Shown: positions 33,559 through 42,670, counted from the first letter of the stretch. The stretch: 64,000 bases of DNA from Streptomyces sp. AC1-42W (GCF_003248355.1 NZ_QKWY01000001.1:310001-374000); one strand, 5' to 3'. Translations and numbers: made by a program. Notes: generated by a model from the sequence alone, not told the origin.

Positions 33559-33888
33559 TCACGCCGATGTGGTGGCCTCGCGCCCTCTGCGCGTTCGGCG
33601 GTGGAGGACCTCGTCGAAGGTGGTGCGGGCGCCTGTGGGGTCGATGTAGTGCATGGCCAGGAGAGCGGCGATGACGGCGCCGACCAGGTCGTTCTGGACC
33701 TCGGACCAGGTGTGGTCGTCGTCGCAGGTGGTGAGGCCCTTCAGGCCGTGGAGGGCGTGCATGGCTTCGCCGGCCTCTTCGGCGACCTTGCCGACCTGGA
33801 GGGCTTTGAGTTCCTCGTCGGGGAGGTGGGCGCCTGCCGCACAGCAGACGGCGGAGAGCTTCTCGATGTTGTCCCACAGGGTGTCCAC
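33559..33888 (-). CDS. MazG-like nucleotide pyrophosphohydrolase-family protein
   Basis: This 109-residue all-alpha protein begins MDTLWDNIEKLSAVC and has the MazG-type helical pattern with KVAEEAGEAMHALHG, in which the E-E-x-x-E acidic cluster would bind Mg, and a later NDLVGAVIAALLAMHYID helix with another Asp. Such proteins hydrolyse nucleoside triphosphates or clean up modified nucleotides; the substrate is unknown. GTG 33888 has GGAGG 6 nt upstream. It is the last gene of a leftward run with the UDP-glucose dehydrogenase (26 nt between). Confidence 0.82.
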   Translation of the reverse strand: MDTLWDNIEKLSAVCCAAGAHLPDEELKALQVGKVAEEAGEAMHALHGLKGLTTCDDDHTWSEVQNDLVGAVIAALLAMHYIDPTGARTTFDEVLHRRTRRGREATTSA

Positions 33889-33914
33889 GTCGGACCTCCG
33901 ATCGATGGGTTCGG

Positions 33915-35237
33915 TTATTCCTGTGCGGGGCGTCCGAGCTGGCGTACGGTCCATCCGGCCATGCGCCAGGCGTCGGCGTCGATGAGGTTGCGGAGGTCGA
34001 GGAGGACCGGGGCCGCGACCAGTGGGGCGAGAGCCTTGGGGTCGGCTTCGCGGAAGTGGGGCCATTCCGTGGCCAGGACGATCAGTTCGGCGTCCTGGAC
34101 GGAGGCGTCGAGGGTGTCGGCGTAGTCGAGTTCGGGGTTGCGGCGCAGCGCACTGGGTACGGCGTGCGGGTCGTGGACCGTGACCGTCGCGCCGCGCTGG
34201 TGCATCAAAGCTGCGATCGCCAGGGCCGGGGATTCGCGTACGTCGTTGGTGCCGGCCTTGAAGGAGGCGCCCCAGACGGTGACGCGTACGCCGTCCACCG
34301 GGCGGCCGAGGGTCTGCTCGATGAGCTTCAGCGCGGCGGCGGGCCGTGATTCGTTGACCTTCTCCGCCGCGCGTAGCAGGGTCGCGGCCTCGGCGGCGCC
34401 CAAGGTGCGGGCGGAAGCGGTGAAGGCGCGGACGTCCTTGGGGAGGCAGCCGCCGCCGTAACCCGGCCCGGCGTTCAGGCCGCCGCGGCCGATGCGCGGG
34501 TCGACGCCGATGGCCTCGGTCAGCTGCTGGACGTCGGCCCCCGCCGCGGCGCACATGTCGGCGACGCCGTTGATGAACGAGATCTTCATGCCGAGGTACG
34601 CGTTCGCGGCGCCCTTGATCAGCTCGGCGGTAGCCGGGTCCGTGACGAACAGCGGGATGCCGTCGGCCAGGAGCGGCGCGTACACCTCGCGTACGACGTC
34701 CTCCGCGCGGGCCGAGGGGACGCCGACCACGATCCGGTCGGGGCGCAGGGTGTCATCGATGGCGTGGCCCTCGCGCAGGAACTCCGGGTTCCAGACGACC
34801 TCCACGTCCTCACCGGCCGGGGAGAGCCGGGCGAGAAGTGCGCCGAGATCGCGGGAGGTGCCGACGGTGACCGTTGACTTGCCGATGATCACCGTCGGGC
34901 GGGTCAGGTGCGGCGCCAGAGCGCGGGCGGCGCCGAAGACCTGCCCGGTGTCGTAACTCCGGCCGCCCGCATCGATTGGCGTGCCCACGGCGAGGAAGTG
35001 GACGTCCGCGAACTCGCCCACCTCGGCGAGGCTGGTCGTGAACCGCAGCCGTCCGGACGCGGTGTGCGTAGCAAGGAGTTCCGGCAGGCCCTCCTCATAG
35101 ATCGGGCATTCGCCTGCGTTGAGGCGGTCGATCTTGGCCTGGTCCAGGTCCACGCCGATGACCTCGTGGCCGATCTCGGCCATGGCGGCGGCGTGCGGGA
35201 TGCCCAGGTGGCCGCAGCCGATGACGGATACGCGCAT
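33915..35237 (-). CDS. ugd: UDP-glucose 6-dehydrogenase
   Basis: This 440-residue cytoplasmic enzyme would oxidise UDP-glucose to UDP-glucuronate with two NAD. Features are the N-terminal Rossmann motif VIGCGHLGIPHA, GTPID, the central KGAANAYLGMKISFIN with the catalytic Lys, the active-site Cys in GYGGGCLPKD, and GASFKAGTNDVRESPAL in the C-terminal domain. The length is normal. ATG 35237 has GGAAAGGAG upstream. Nucleotide-sugar dehydrogenases usually feed capsule or exopolysaccharide synthesis, but no such genes adjoin; the neighbours are SIR2-like and MazG-like genes. Confidence 0.93.
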   Translation of the reverse strand: MRVSVIGCGHLGIPHAAAMAEIGHEVIGVDLDQAKIDRLNAGECPIYEEGLPELLATHTASGRLRFTTSLAEVGEFADVHFLAVGTPIDAGGRSYDTGQVFGAARALAPHLTRPTVIIGKSTVTVGTSRDLGALLARLSPAGEDVEVVWNPEFLREGHAIDDTLRPDRIVVGVPSARAEDVVREVYAPLLADGIPLFVTDPATAELIKGAANAYLGMKISFINGVADMCAAAGADVQQLTEAIGVDPRIGRGGLNAGPGYGGGCLPKDVRAFTASARTLGAAEAATLLRAAEKVNESRPAAALKLIEQTLGRPVDGVRVTVWGASFKAGTNDVRESPALAIAALMHQRGATVTVHDPHAVPSALRRNPELDYADTLDASVQDAELIVLATEWPHFREADPKALAPLVAAPVLLDLRNLIDADAWRMAGWTVRQLGRPAQE

Positions 35238-35341
35238 GGTCGACGCTCCTTTCCCTGTACTCGCCCGCCCGTTGAGTCCGGGCCGGCCGAGTGCGCCGCG
35301 CTAGCGCCCCCACCCGGCGCGACCCTCTTCGTGCAGGCGGG

Positions 35342-36550
35342 TCAACCTCGCTGCTGCTTCAGGACGTTGACGAGAGCGGGCAGCGCTTCTGCGGCGGTGG
35401 CCCGGCACACCAGGTCCCCGTCCTGGGGCCCTTCCAGCGGGTGCGGCATGAACTCGCCGTCGTGCCAGAAGCCCTCCGGGTCGAGATAGACGACCTGCAT
35501 GCCCCGCTCGCGGGCGCGAGCCTGCACCTTGCGTCGGTCGGCATGCAGACCAACGACGAGGAGGGCCTTGGCGCCGTCGACCCATTCGACATCGGGCACC
35601 GCCTGGTCGTACCGGCGCATGAAGCACTCGTCGAGCCCGGCACGGGCGGTGACCGGAACGACGAGGTGGCCGGCGTCCTTCAGCTCCTTGAGCGCTCGCA
35701 TCGCCGGGGTGGGCTCGGCCAGGAAGCAGGCGCGGAACATCTCGACGAACTCCGCCGCTTTCTCCTCCGGCTCGGTCAGTACCTCGTGGAGGAGCGAGTC
35801 AGCCGTCGGCGAGAGCGTGAAGCGGTGTTCCCGCGGTTCGTGCCCCTGGCGGTCGGTGACCCGATAGATCTCGTGGAGCCGGTGCAGGGGCGGGATGCCC
35901 GCCTCCACTGACGTACCGCAGCCGATCTCCACCTGGAACGGTCGCAGGTCCGCCAGCACGGACAGGTCCGGGATGCGCGTCGGCGTGCCTGGGCGGTCTT
36001 TGCGTCGGATACCGGTGGACAGCACGTTCCACGGGAGTTGCCGGACTGCGGGCGGAGGGGCATAGGCCACTGAGGCGATCTGTACGTCCAGGCTCTGGTA
36101 GCCAGGGGGCAGCGTGCGGCCGACAGCCGCGTCCTGGGGGTGGACGTCGTGTTCGGTGATGCGGCACTTCAGGTCCCGGCGGGTCCATAAGAAGCCGCCA
36201 GGTGCTTCTCTCCAACCGCCGACGGCGAGCGAGTCCATGAGCGCGTCATGGTGCGCGTCGATCTCGTCGGCCGGGGCGGACGTGGAGTGGTAGAGGTACA
36301 GGTCGGTCAAGCCGATGGCCGGTGCCGCTGTGGTGGGCACCAGGCCGTACCGGTAACGGTAGTGAATGATCCGCCGCCGGGCGTCGTCGGAGGTCGCCCA
36401 GCCGGACTGGCCGGCGGTGTCCTTCTCCTGGGTGCGGCGCCAGATGCCCTCCTCGATGTAGCGTCGGCGGTCGGCGTCACCGAAGTAGGTGTTCCAGACT
36501 CGCTGCTGCTCGGGGACGAGCTGGTCGATGACGATGTACGGGATGTCCAC
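35342..36550 (-). CDS. Protein with C-terminal SIR2-like NAD-binding domain
   Basis: This 402-residue protein has an N-terminal domain of about 195 residues that I do not recognise (YIVIDQLVPEQQRVWNTYF, RRRIIHYRYRYGLVPTT) and a C-terminal SIR2-like fold: FQVEIGCGTSVEAGIPPLHR (G-x-G-T-S...G-I-P), later KALLVVGLHADRRKVQARA and VVYLDPEGFW. The NID motif and the His of deacetylase sirtuins are not evident, so it may bind or split NAD rather than deacetylate. GTG 36550 has GGGAGG 4 nt upstream. It follows a one-TM protein by 17 nt and precedes the UDP-glucose dehydrogenase. Confidence 0.72.
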   Translation of the reverse strand: MDIPYIVIDQLVPEQQRVWNTYFGDADRRRYIEEGIWRRTQEKDTAGQSGWATSDDARRRIIHYRYRYGLVPTTAAPAIGLTDLYLYHSTSAPADEIDAHHDALMDSLAVGGWREAPGGFLWTRRDLKCRITEHDVHPQDAAVGRTLPPGYQSLDVQIASVAYAPPPAVRQLPWNVLSTGIRRKDRPGTPTRIPDLSVLADLRPFQVEIGCGTSVEAGIPPLHRLHEIYRVTDRQGHEPREHRFTLSPTADSLLHEVLTEPEEKAAEFVEMFRACFLAEPTPAMRALKELKDAGHLVVPVTARAGLDECFMRRYDQAVPDVEWVDGAKALLVVGLHADRRKVQARARERGMQVVYLDPEGFWHDGEFMPHPLEGPQDGDLVCRATAAEALPALVNVLKQQRG

Positions 36551-36567
36551 GATTCCTCCCTGAAGAA

Positions 36568-36855
36568 TCACGCGTGGATGTTCCAGATGGCTGACGGGGT
36601 GCGGTTGCGCGGCGGACCGATCGCGCTGGATCCGGAGCGGCCGCAGCGGTCCGAGGACGGACTCGCGTCCGCTGCGATGGCAGAGGGGCGGTGGCCGGCG
36701 CCGTCGAAAAGCGGAGTGGCCTGCTCGTGCAGCGCCCATGCCGGACCGACCAGGCCGACGACGGCCAGGAACACGAGCGCGAGCCGGTCCCCGCCGTCGG
36801 GCCGTGGGGTGATGGATGCAGCGCTTCGGGCGCGGCGGTGTCGAGCCCCGGTCAC
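36568..36855 (-). CDS. Small single-TM protein, hypothetical
   Basis: This 95-residue protein has an Arg-rich N-terminus, one hydrophobic helix (LALVFLAVVGLVGPAWALH) and a Ser/Pro-rich tail. GTG 36855 overlaps the stop of the preceding gene (GTGA). The orientation should leave the tail outside the membrane. I do not recognise it. It lies in the middle of the leftward run that ends with the MazG-like gene. Confidence 0.6.
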   Translation of the reverse strand: MTGARHRRARSAASITPRPDGGDRLALVFLAVVGLVGPAWALHEQATPLFDGAGHRPSAIAADASPSSDRCGRSGSSAIGPPRNRTPSAIWNIHA

Positions 36856-37298
36856 GGGGTGCCGCCGAGAGCGCGTTCGTGCGCCTCCAGGAGGCGGCTG
36901 GTCTGCGCGTACAGCTGCTCCAGCTCCGCCGTGGTGAGGATGAGTGCGCTGTCTAGGGTCGAGCCGTCGTCGAAGTGGAACTCGACGGGGACCGACCCCT
37001 GCCGGGCCCTCCGGTCGTAGACCGCTTTCCCGCCCGCAAGCAGCGTGGCATGCGTGGCCTTCGCCGGCACGGGCCTGAGCGTCGTCCCGTCGGCGGGCGC
37101 GGACCACTGGGTTCCGCCTCCGGGCGGGCGCAAGTGGTAGGTCGTGGCGGAGCCCTCACCGGGGAGGGCGACCACGACACCGACACGACCCTCACGGGCG
37201 CTGTCGGTGGCGCGGTCGCCGAGCCGCGGAACGAAGGGGGATGCCGTACCTAACTCGGCTCCCTGCGCAGGAAGATGAGGAGAGGCTTGTCGCGTCAT
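36852..37298 (-). CDS. Hypothetical protein, first gene of the SIR2/UGDH/MazG run
   Basis: This 148-residue soluble protein has a basic start, a beta-rich middle (RVGVVVALPGEGSATTYHLR, AVYDRRARQGSVPVEFHFDDG) and a C-terminal helix (ILTTAELEQLYAQTSRLLEAH). No family is recognised. The ATG at 37298 has no ribosome site, but TAACTT sits 6 nt upstream, so the transcript is probably leaderless and begins here. Confidence 0.65.
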   Translation of the reverse strand: MTRQASPHLPAQGAELGTASPFVPRLGDRATDSAREGRVGVVVALPGEGSATTYHLRPPGGGTQWSAPADGTTLRPVPAKATHATLLAGGKAVYDRRARQGSVPVEFHFDDGSTLDSALILTTAELEQLYAQTSRLLEAHERALGGTP

Positions 37299-37304
37299 GC
37301 TCTG

Positions 37305-37310
37305 AAGTTA
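37305..37310 (-). promoter_or_regulatory. -10 box of a leaderless promoter for the SIR2/UGDH/MazG run
   Basis: On the minus strand TAACTT ends 6 nt before the ATG at 37298. It marks the likely start of the five-gene leftward transcript. Confidence 0.5.
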
Positions 37311-37353
37311 GGGACACGACGACCCTCGAATATGAGCCGGAGGAATACGACCC

Positions 37354-38583
37354 CTATCCGTCCAGGTGGAAGCGGTCGGACACGCGCCGCAACTTCTCCC
37401 GTGTCACTGCTCGTTCCGCGTAGACGATGCTGCGCAGCGTCGAACGGGCGATGGGATGATTCCGCACGAGCTGGGGCGCGATCCGCTCGGCTGCCTCCAG
37501 CTCGGCCAGGGCCTTTATCCGGTTCCCGTCCCACAGCCAGGCTCGCGCGATATCCATGTGGTGGTGTCCCTGACGGGAGTTGGGCAGCGACCCGACCAGG
37601 TCTGGGCTGGTACGACGGTTTATCTCAAGGGCCTTGCCCTGCTTGCCCATCTCCAGAGCCACGCTGATGGCGTGGATCTGCACGTTCCCGGCGGAGAAGG
37701 TCAGCGAATGCCGGTCGTACACCGGCGCTCCGACGTACGCGTCCATGCGTTCGGCAGCAGCTTTCGCGTGACCGATCCGGTCCTCGGCCTCCGAGGCGCG
37801 GCCGGCTCGGGCGGCGGAGACCGCAGCTCGCAGCTGCAGCGTGCCCCAGGCTCGTACGGCCAGCGGTTCGCCACGGTCGTACTCCTCCTCCACCGAGGTG
37901 ATCGCCTTGTCCGAGAGCGTCAGGGCGTCGGTCCAATCAGCCGTCGCCCACATGTCCCAGACCCGCGTCCAGTCGGCGACGGCGGGCAAGACGGGGTCCC
38001 CCGACAGCCTGGCCGACCACGCGGCCCGCTCGCACGCCATGGCGACCAGTTCGGGATGCCCGAGGGCATGGGCGGCTGTGTGCGCGCACTTGCAGCACAC
38101 GGCGTAGACGGCGTACGCCTCCTCCCGCTCGTGACCCTCCGACTCCTCTGCCAGGGCACGCGCCTCGCGGAACAGGTCGGGGAGAACCCGGAGAATCGCC
38201 ACGTTGGAAGCGGTGTCCCGCAGGCGGTGCAGCCGGGTCACCTCACGCCACAGCTGCGACGAGGGTCGCGGAGTCCCATCGAAGACGGGGACGAGGTCGT
38301 AACGGCGCAGTTCGCGCACAATCGATGAGGCGGCGACCTGCCACTGGTTGTCGTTGGGGGAGTTGCTGTACGGGTGCCCGATCAGGTCGTTCGGGTGGAC
38401 GTGCAGCTCGGCGGCCACCTGGTTGAGGAGCCCGACCCGGTCCAGCTCGATCAGGCCACGCTCCATCTTCGACACCCAGCCCTGGGACTTCCCGAGGGCT
38501 GTCGCCAGGTCGGCCTGCGGCATGCCCAGCCGCAGCCTCGCCCGGCGAGCGCGCTTGCCGATCTCTGCGGCTTCCTCCAGCAT
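37354..38583 (-). CDS. XRE-family helix-turn-helix regulator with TPR-like C-terminus
   Basis: This 409-residue protein has an XRE domain (residues 8-65: ARLRLGMPQADLATALGKSQ, GWVSKMERGLIELDR) and a long helical-repeat region (VARSTL-type pairs, for example EAYAVYAVCCKCAHTAAHAL and NRIKALAELEAAERIAPQL). ATG 38583 has GAGGTG 5 nt upstream; earlier in-frame starts run into the divergent promoter. Regulators of this build in Streptomyces often control adjacent genes and may sense a peptide or partner through the repeats. It ends 55 bp before the leaderless start of the SIR2 run and is divergent from a reductase gene. Confidence 0.85.
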   Translation of the reverse strand: MLEEAAEIGKRARRARLRLGMPQADLATALGKSQGWVSKMERGLIELDRVGLLNQVAAELHVHPNDLIGHPYSNSPNDNQWQVAASSIVRELRRYDLVPVFDGTPRPSSQLWREVTRLHRLRDTASNVAILRVLPDLFREARALAEESEGHEREEAYAVYAVCCKCAHTAAHALGHPELVAMACERAAWSARLSGDPVLPAVADWTRVWDMWATADWTDALTLSDKAITSVEEEYDRGEPLAVRAWGTLQLRAAVSAARAGRASEAEDRIGHAKAAAERMDAYVGAPVYDRHSLTFSAGNVQIHAISVALEMGKQGKALEINRRTSPDLVGSLPNSRQGHHHMDIARAWLWDGNRIKALAELEAAERIAPQLVRNHPIARSTLRSIVYAERAVTREKLRRVSDRFHLDG

Positions 38584-38803
38584 CTGGACACCTCTAGGCC
38601 GCCGGACGTTCCGGCGCGACCGCCGGTCTGTCCGTACAGAGTTCGTCTCCTGCACGGTACCCATGACGCGGCCTGTGCGTGAGAGAGAACTCGTGCCGTA
38701 CCGGCGACCGATCGCTCGTCCGAAGCAGGCGCCGAGTCCTCTGCCGTGCTGCACTACGGCAGAGGATCATGAGACCCACTCATCACATTCCGCCGGAGGC
38801 CCA

Positions 38804-39565
38804 GTGACCGTTGTGACCGTCTTGCACCCTGGAGCCATGGGTGCGGCGGTCAGCGCCGAGCTGGTCGGCGGCGGCCACGAGGTGTTGTGGGTGCCGAAGG
38901 AGCGCAGCGCGGAGACGCGGCGCCGTGCGAGGGAGGCCCGCGCCGCAGCCTGCGATTCGCTTGCGGAAGCTCTGTCCCGTAGCGCGGTCGTTCTCTCGGT
39001 CTGCCCACCGCAGGCGGCGGAGGACGTGGCCGCGGCGGTAGCTGCGCACGGTTTCGACGGGGTGTACGTCGATGTGAACGCCATCAGCCCTCAGCGCGTA
39101 CAGCGGATCGCCGAGGGCATCCGCCCCGGCTCCGCCGTCGACCTGGTCGCGTCGTTGTTCACGGACACCGCCCTGCACGTGTGTCGGGTCGGTGACGCGG
39201 TCGGTTCCGCTTCCGCTCTGAAGATGGCCTTTGCCAGTTACCAGAAGGCCGCTCGTACGCTCGCCGGCGTCGCGCACGCGCTCGCCGACGCCCATGGGGT
39301 CGGCGAGCAGCTGACGGCCGAGGCGGAGGTCATGGTCTCCGCGATCCTCTCCGATCCGGAGTACCTGCCGAGCGTGGCGGCCCGGGCCTGGCGGTGGGCA
39401 CCCGAGATGGAGGAGGTCGCCGATGCGCTTCGGGCCGTCGGACTGCCCGCGGACATGGCCGAGGCGGCGGGCCGGGTTCTTTCGCTCTGGGAAATGGACC
39501 GGGACCGGTACGAAACACCTGTCGCGGATACCCTGTCGCGGCTCCGTACCCGGACGACTGAATGA
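38804..39565 (+). CDS. NAD(P)-dependent reductase, 6-phosphogluconate/beta-hydroxyacid dehydrogenase type
   Basis: This 253-residue protein has an N-terminal Rossmann start TVVTVLHPGAMGAAVSAELV, the loop LSVCPPQAAEDVAAAV, VYVDVNAISP, and a helical C-terminal domain (SALKMAFASYQKAARTL, with the Lys at the position of the catalytic residue) of DUF1932 type. It should reduce or oxidise a small hydroxyacid or imine; the substrate is unknown. GTG 38804 has GGAGG 5 nt upstream. Its stop codon lies at the foot of a terminator that is split by the IS30 element. Confidence 0.85.
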   Translation: MTVVTVLHPGAMGAAVSAELVGGGHEVLWVPKERSAETRRRAREARAAACDSLAEALSRSAVVLSVCPPQAAEDVAAAVAAHGFDGVYVDVNAISPQRVQRIAEGIRPGSAVDLVASLFTDTALHVCRVGDAVGSASALKMAFASYQKAARTLAGVAHALADAHGVGEQLTAEAEVMVSAILSDPEYLPSVAARAWRWAPEMEEVADALRAVGLPADMAEAAGRVLSLWEMDRDRYETPVADTLSRLRTRTTE

Positions 39566-39579
39566 GAAAGGCCCCGGTC
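39565..39579. terminator. Left arm of a terminator split by IS30 copy 1
   Basis: AGAAAGGCCCCGGTC (39565-39579) is the exact reverse complement of 42706-42720. Before the insertions the arms would have been a few bases apart, forming a 15-bp intrinsic terminator after the reductase gene. Confidence 0.85.
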
Positions 39580-39596
39580 GGTGCTTCAGTTCTAGT

Positions 39597-41372
39597 CCCG
39601 TACTTCGCGGGTCGTTGATTCGTATGGTGTGACCGGTCTGGGAGTGTCCCGGGCCGGTCGTATGGCGTTGGTCCGGATGTGTCGATGACTTCCCGGTCCC
39701 CGCGGCCACGATCTGAGCGTCAGCGCCTTGAAGTGGTGGTGACGTCCGTGGTGGAGAAGCGTCTGGGCGCTCTGCCTGTCGCTGCCGAGTTTCTGCGCCG
39801 GCTGGACGTCGCGGGGATCGTCGACGAAGTGTGTCCAGGCGGTGCGAGCGCCCATCTGACGCACGGGCAGGTCATCGAGGCACTGGTGGCCAACCGGCTG
39901 ACCTCGCCCGCACCACTGGTGCGCGTCGGGGACTGGGCGAGGACCTGGGCGGTGGAGGAGGTCTTCGGTATCACGCCGGACCTCCTCAATGATGACCGCC
40001 TGGCCCGCGCCCTGGACGCGATCGCTCCGAAGCTGGAGGTCATCGCGGGCACGGTCGGCGCTCGGGCGATCACCGAGTTCGGGATCGATGTCTCGCGGCT
40101 GCACTGGGACATGACCAGCATGTCCGTCCATGGCGCTTTCCCTGCCGAGGAGCAGGACGAGCGGTACCCGCTCATCGCCTGCAACGGGCATCCAAAGGAC
40201 CGGCGCGTGGATCTGAAACAGATCCAGTCCGGGCTCGCGGTCTCGGCCGACGGCGGTATCCCCGTCCACTCCCGGGTCTTCGACGGCGCCGCGGCCGAGG
40301 CCAGCCAGGTCGTCGGGGCGATGAAAGACCTGCGGTCGATGGCCGGCACCCACGAGTTTCTGATGGTCGCCGACTCCAAACTGGTGTCCTACTCCAACAT
40401 CACCGCCCTGCTTGAGGCCGGTGTGGAGTTCATCGCGCCCGTCCCGGCCGCGCAGATCAAGGACGAGGTCTACGCGGTCCTGGATCCCCAGCAGGCGCAG
40501 GCCGTCGACTGGGTGCCCGGGCGGGACGAGAGGAAACCGGAGACGGAACGGGAGACCTACCGAGTCCTGGAGGACATTCACACGCTGACCGGGCGCCGCA
40601 AAAGCGACCCGTCGCTGACGGTGCGCCGGATCCTGGTGCATTCCACCGCCGTCGCGGCCGGCCAGCGGGCGGCCCGGGCCAAGCGACTGGCCAAGGCCGC
40701 CGAAGACCTCGACAAGCTCGCCGGTGCGGCAGGCGGACGGCACTACAAGACCCGGGAGAAGATCGTCGCCCGGATCGGCGTCGTCACCGCCAAGCGCCGT
40801 GTCACCTCCTGCCTGCGCTGGCAGATCACCGCCGACGAGCAGGGCACCCCGGGCCTCACCTGGCACTTCGACCAGGACGTGCTGGAAGCCGAAGCCGCCG
40901 TTGACGGCTGGTGGGCGCTGATCACCAGCGTCCCGGCCGAGAAGGCCGGACCCGCCCACGTCCTGATTCAGTACAAGGGCCAGGGCACCGTCGAGCGGCG
41001 CTACCACGACTTCAAGGGCCCCCTCGCGGTCGCACCGGTCTTCGTGCAGCACAACCGGCGCGTCGCCGCGCTCATCCAGGTCATCTGCCTGGCCCTGCTC
41101 GTCTTCTGTCTGATTGAGCGGCAGGTCAGACGCGCTCTGGGCCCCGACGAGACCATGGCCGGCCTCTACCCGGACAACCGACGGGTCCGCCCTACCGGCC
41201 GCATGATCCTCTACCACCTCGGCGAACTCACCCTCCGGATCGGAAACGTCACCGACCCGCCAACCGTCCAGATCAACCGCGGCGTCCAACTCCACCTCCT
41301 CGACCTCCTCGACACCGACATCGGACAAACCCGCTGGCCACAGACCTGAAACGGTCACCCGCGAAGTACGGG
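39597..41372 (+). mobile_element. IS1634-type (IS4 superfamily) insertion sequence
   Basis: The 1776-bp element has perfect 16-bp terminal inverted repeats (CCCGTACTTCGCGGGT at 39597-39612 and its complement at 41357-41372). It is flanked by a 6-bp duplication TCTAGT (39591-39596 and 41373-41378). It is inserted 12-13 bp inside the left end of the IS30 copy. Confidence 0.93.
39679..41349 (+). CDS. IS1634 family transposase with DUF4277 domain
   Basis: This protein of about 556 residues has an N-terminal DUF4277 region (LPVAAEFLRRLDVAGIVDEV) and a DDE core with LHWDMTSMSVHGAF, FLMVADSKLVS and the C-terminal VERRYHDFKGPLAVAPVFVQ (catalytic Glu), followed by a helical HNRRVAALIQVICLALLVFCLIE. 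It is full length. GTG 39679 is the first start; ATG 39685 is an alternative. Confidence 0.92.
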   Translation: MSMTSRSPRPRSERQRLEVVVTSVVEKRLGALPVAAEFLRRLDVAGIVDEVCPGGASAHLTHGQVIEALVANRLTSPAPLVRVGDWARTWAVEEVFGITPDLLNDDRLARALDAIAPKLEVIAGTVGARAITEFGIDVSRLHWDMTSMSVHGAFPAEEQDERYPLIACNGHPKDRRVDLKQIQSGLAVSADGGIPVHSRVFDGAAAEASQVVGAMKDLRSMAGTHEFLMVADSKLVSYSNITALLEAGVEFIAPVPAAQIKDEVYAVLDPQQAQAVDWVPGRDERKPETERETYRVLEDIHTLTGRRKSDPSLTVRRILVHSTAVAAGQRAARAKRLAKAAEDLDKLAGAAGGRHYKTREKIVARIGVVTAKRRVTSCLRWQITADEQGTPGLTWHFDQDVLEAEAAVDGWWALITSVPAEKAGPAHVLIQYKGQGTVERRYHDFKGPLAVAPVFVQHNRRVAALIQVICLALLVFCLIERQVRRALGPDETMAGLYPDNRRVRPTGRMILYHLGELTLRIGNVTDPPTVQINRGVQLHLLDLLDTDIGQTRWPQT

Positions 41373-41410
41373 TCTAGTGGTCGTCGCAACACCCCAGTTC
41401 AAGGGGTGTC

Positions 41411-42670
41411 ATGGACTTCGAAATCCGCAAGGACAGGAACCGGCAGGGGCGCAAGCCGTTGACCCGGGAACGGGCCGCATACTTCCAGCTCATGGAGCAG
41501 GGTTACAGCACCCGGGAAGCGGCCCGGATCGTCGGCATCGACCGCCGCACGGGCAAGAAGTGGCGCAACGGTCACAAGAGGGGCCGCAAGGCAGTTCCTC
41601 CGATCTACCCGCAGCACGGGCACGGGTCCGTGGCTGCGGGAGATCTGGAGGCGCCGTCTTGCGGCCCCTCGCGGTTTCTCCAGGAGCGCGACCGCATCCA
41701 CATTGCCGACCGGCTGCGCGAGAGGGCGTCCATCCGGCAGATCGCCGCCGAGCTGGGCCGCAGCCCGTCCACCATCAGCCGCGAGATACGCCGCAACCGG
41801 CGGACCATGCCCAAGGGAGGCTGGTACTACCGGCCTCACACCGCCCAGGCCCGCGCGGACGCCCGCCGGCCCCGCCCGAAGACCGGCAAGATCGGCCACA
41901 ACCCCGAACTGCGGGACTTCATCCAGGACCACCTCACGATGCGGTGGAGCCCTGAGCAGATCTGCCAGGCTCTGCGGGCACGCTTCCCCGACCGGCCGGA
42001 GATGCACGTGACCCACGAGACGATCTACCAGGCCCTCTACGTCCAGGGCCGCGGAGAACTCCGCCGGGAGCTGACCAAGTCCCTGCGCACGGGCCGGGCC
42101 CGCCGGCGTCCGCGGCGCCAGGCCCACAAGCGCACCTCCCGCCCCATCAAGGACATGGTCCTGATCAGTGAACGCCCTGCCGAAGCCGCTGACAGGGCCG
42201 TCCCCGGTCACTGGGAAGGCGACCTCATCATCGGCAAGGACGGCCGCTCCGCCATCGGCACCCTCGTCGAGCGGGCCACCCGCTACGTGATGCTCGTGCA
42301 CCTGCCGATCGGGCACAGTGCTGTCGCGACCCGCAACGCGCTCGCCGCCACTGTCCAGGCCCTGCCGCCGCATCTATGGCGTTCCCTGACCTGGGACCAG
42401 GGCTCGGAGATGGCCGCCCACAAAGCCTTCACCGTGGCCACGAACATCCCCGTCTACTTCTGCGACCCGGCCAGTCCCTGGCAGCGGGGATCGAACGAGA
42501 ACACCAACGGCCTGCTGCGGCAGTACTTCCCCAAGGGCACCGACCTGAGCGCTCACACCCCCGACCACCTGGAGCTCGTGGCCGCCGAACTCAACAGCCG
42601 CCCACGCAAAACGCTCGGCTGGGAAACCCCAGCCGAGCGCCTCGCTAAGCTACTGGACCTAGCCAGCTGA
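41411..42670 (+). CDS. IS30 family transposase, copy 1
   Basis: This 419-residue transposase has two N-terminal helix-turn-helix parts (STREAARIVGIDRRTGKKW; IRQIAAELGRSPSTISREIR) and a DDE core: GHWEGDLIIGKDG, SLTWDQGSEMAAH, and SPWQRGSNENTNGLLRQYFP with the catalytic Glu. The ATG at 41411 follows GGGGTGTC. The protein is identical to copy 2, while the leader differs at two positions, which indicates recent duplication. Confidence 0.95.
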   Translation: MDFEIRKDRNRQGRKPLTRERAAYFQLMEQGYSTREAARIVGIDRRTGKKWRNGHKRGRKAVPPIYPQHGHGSVAAGDLEAPSCGPSRFLQERDRIHIADRLRERASIRQIAAELGRSPSTISREIRRNRRTMPKGGWYYRPHTAQARADARRPRPKTGKIGHNPELRDFIQDHLTMRWSPEQICQALRARFPDRPEMHVTHETIYQALYVQGRGELRRELTKSLRTGRARRRPRRQAHKRTSRPIKDMVLISERPAEAADRAVPGHWEGDLIIGKDGRSAIGTLVERATRYVMLVHLPIGHSAVATRNALAATVQALPPHLWRSLTWDQGSEMAAHKAFTVATNIPVYFCDPASPWQRGSNENTNGLLRQYFPKGTDLSAHTPDHLELVAAELNSRPRKTLGWETPAERLAKLLDLAS

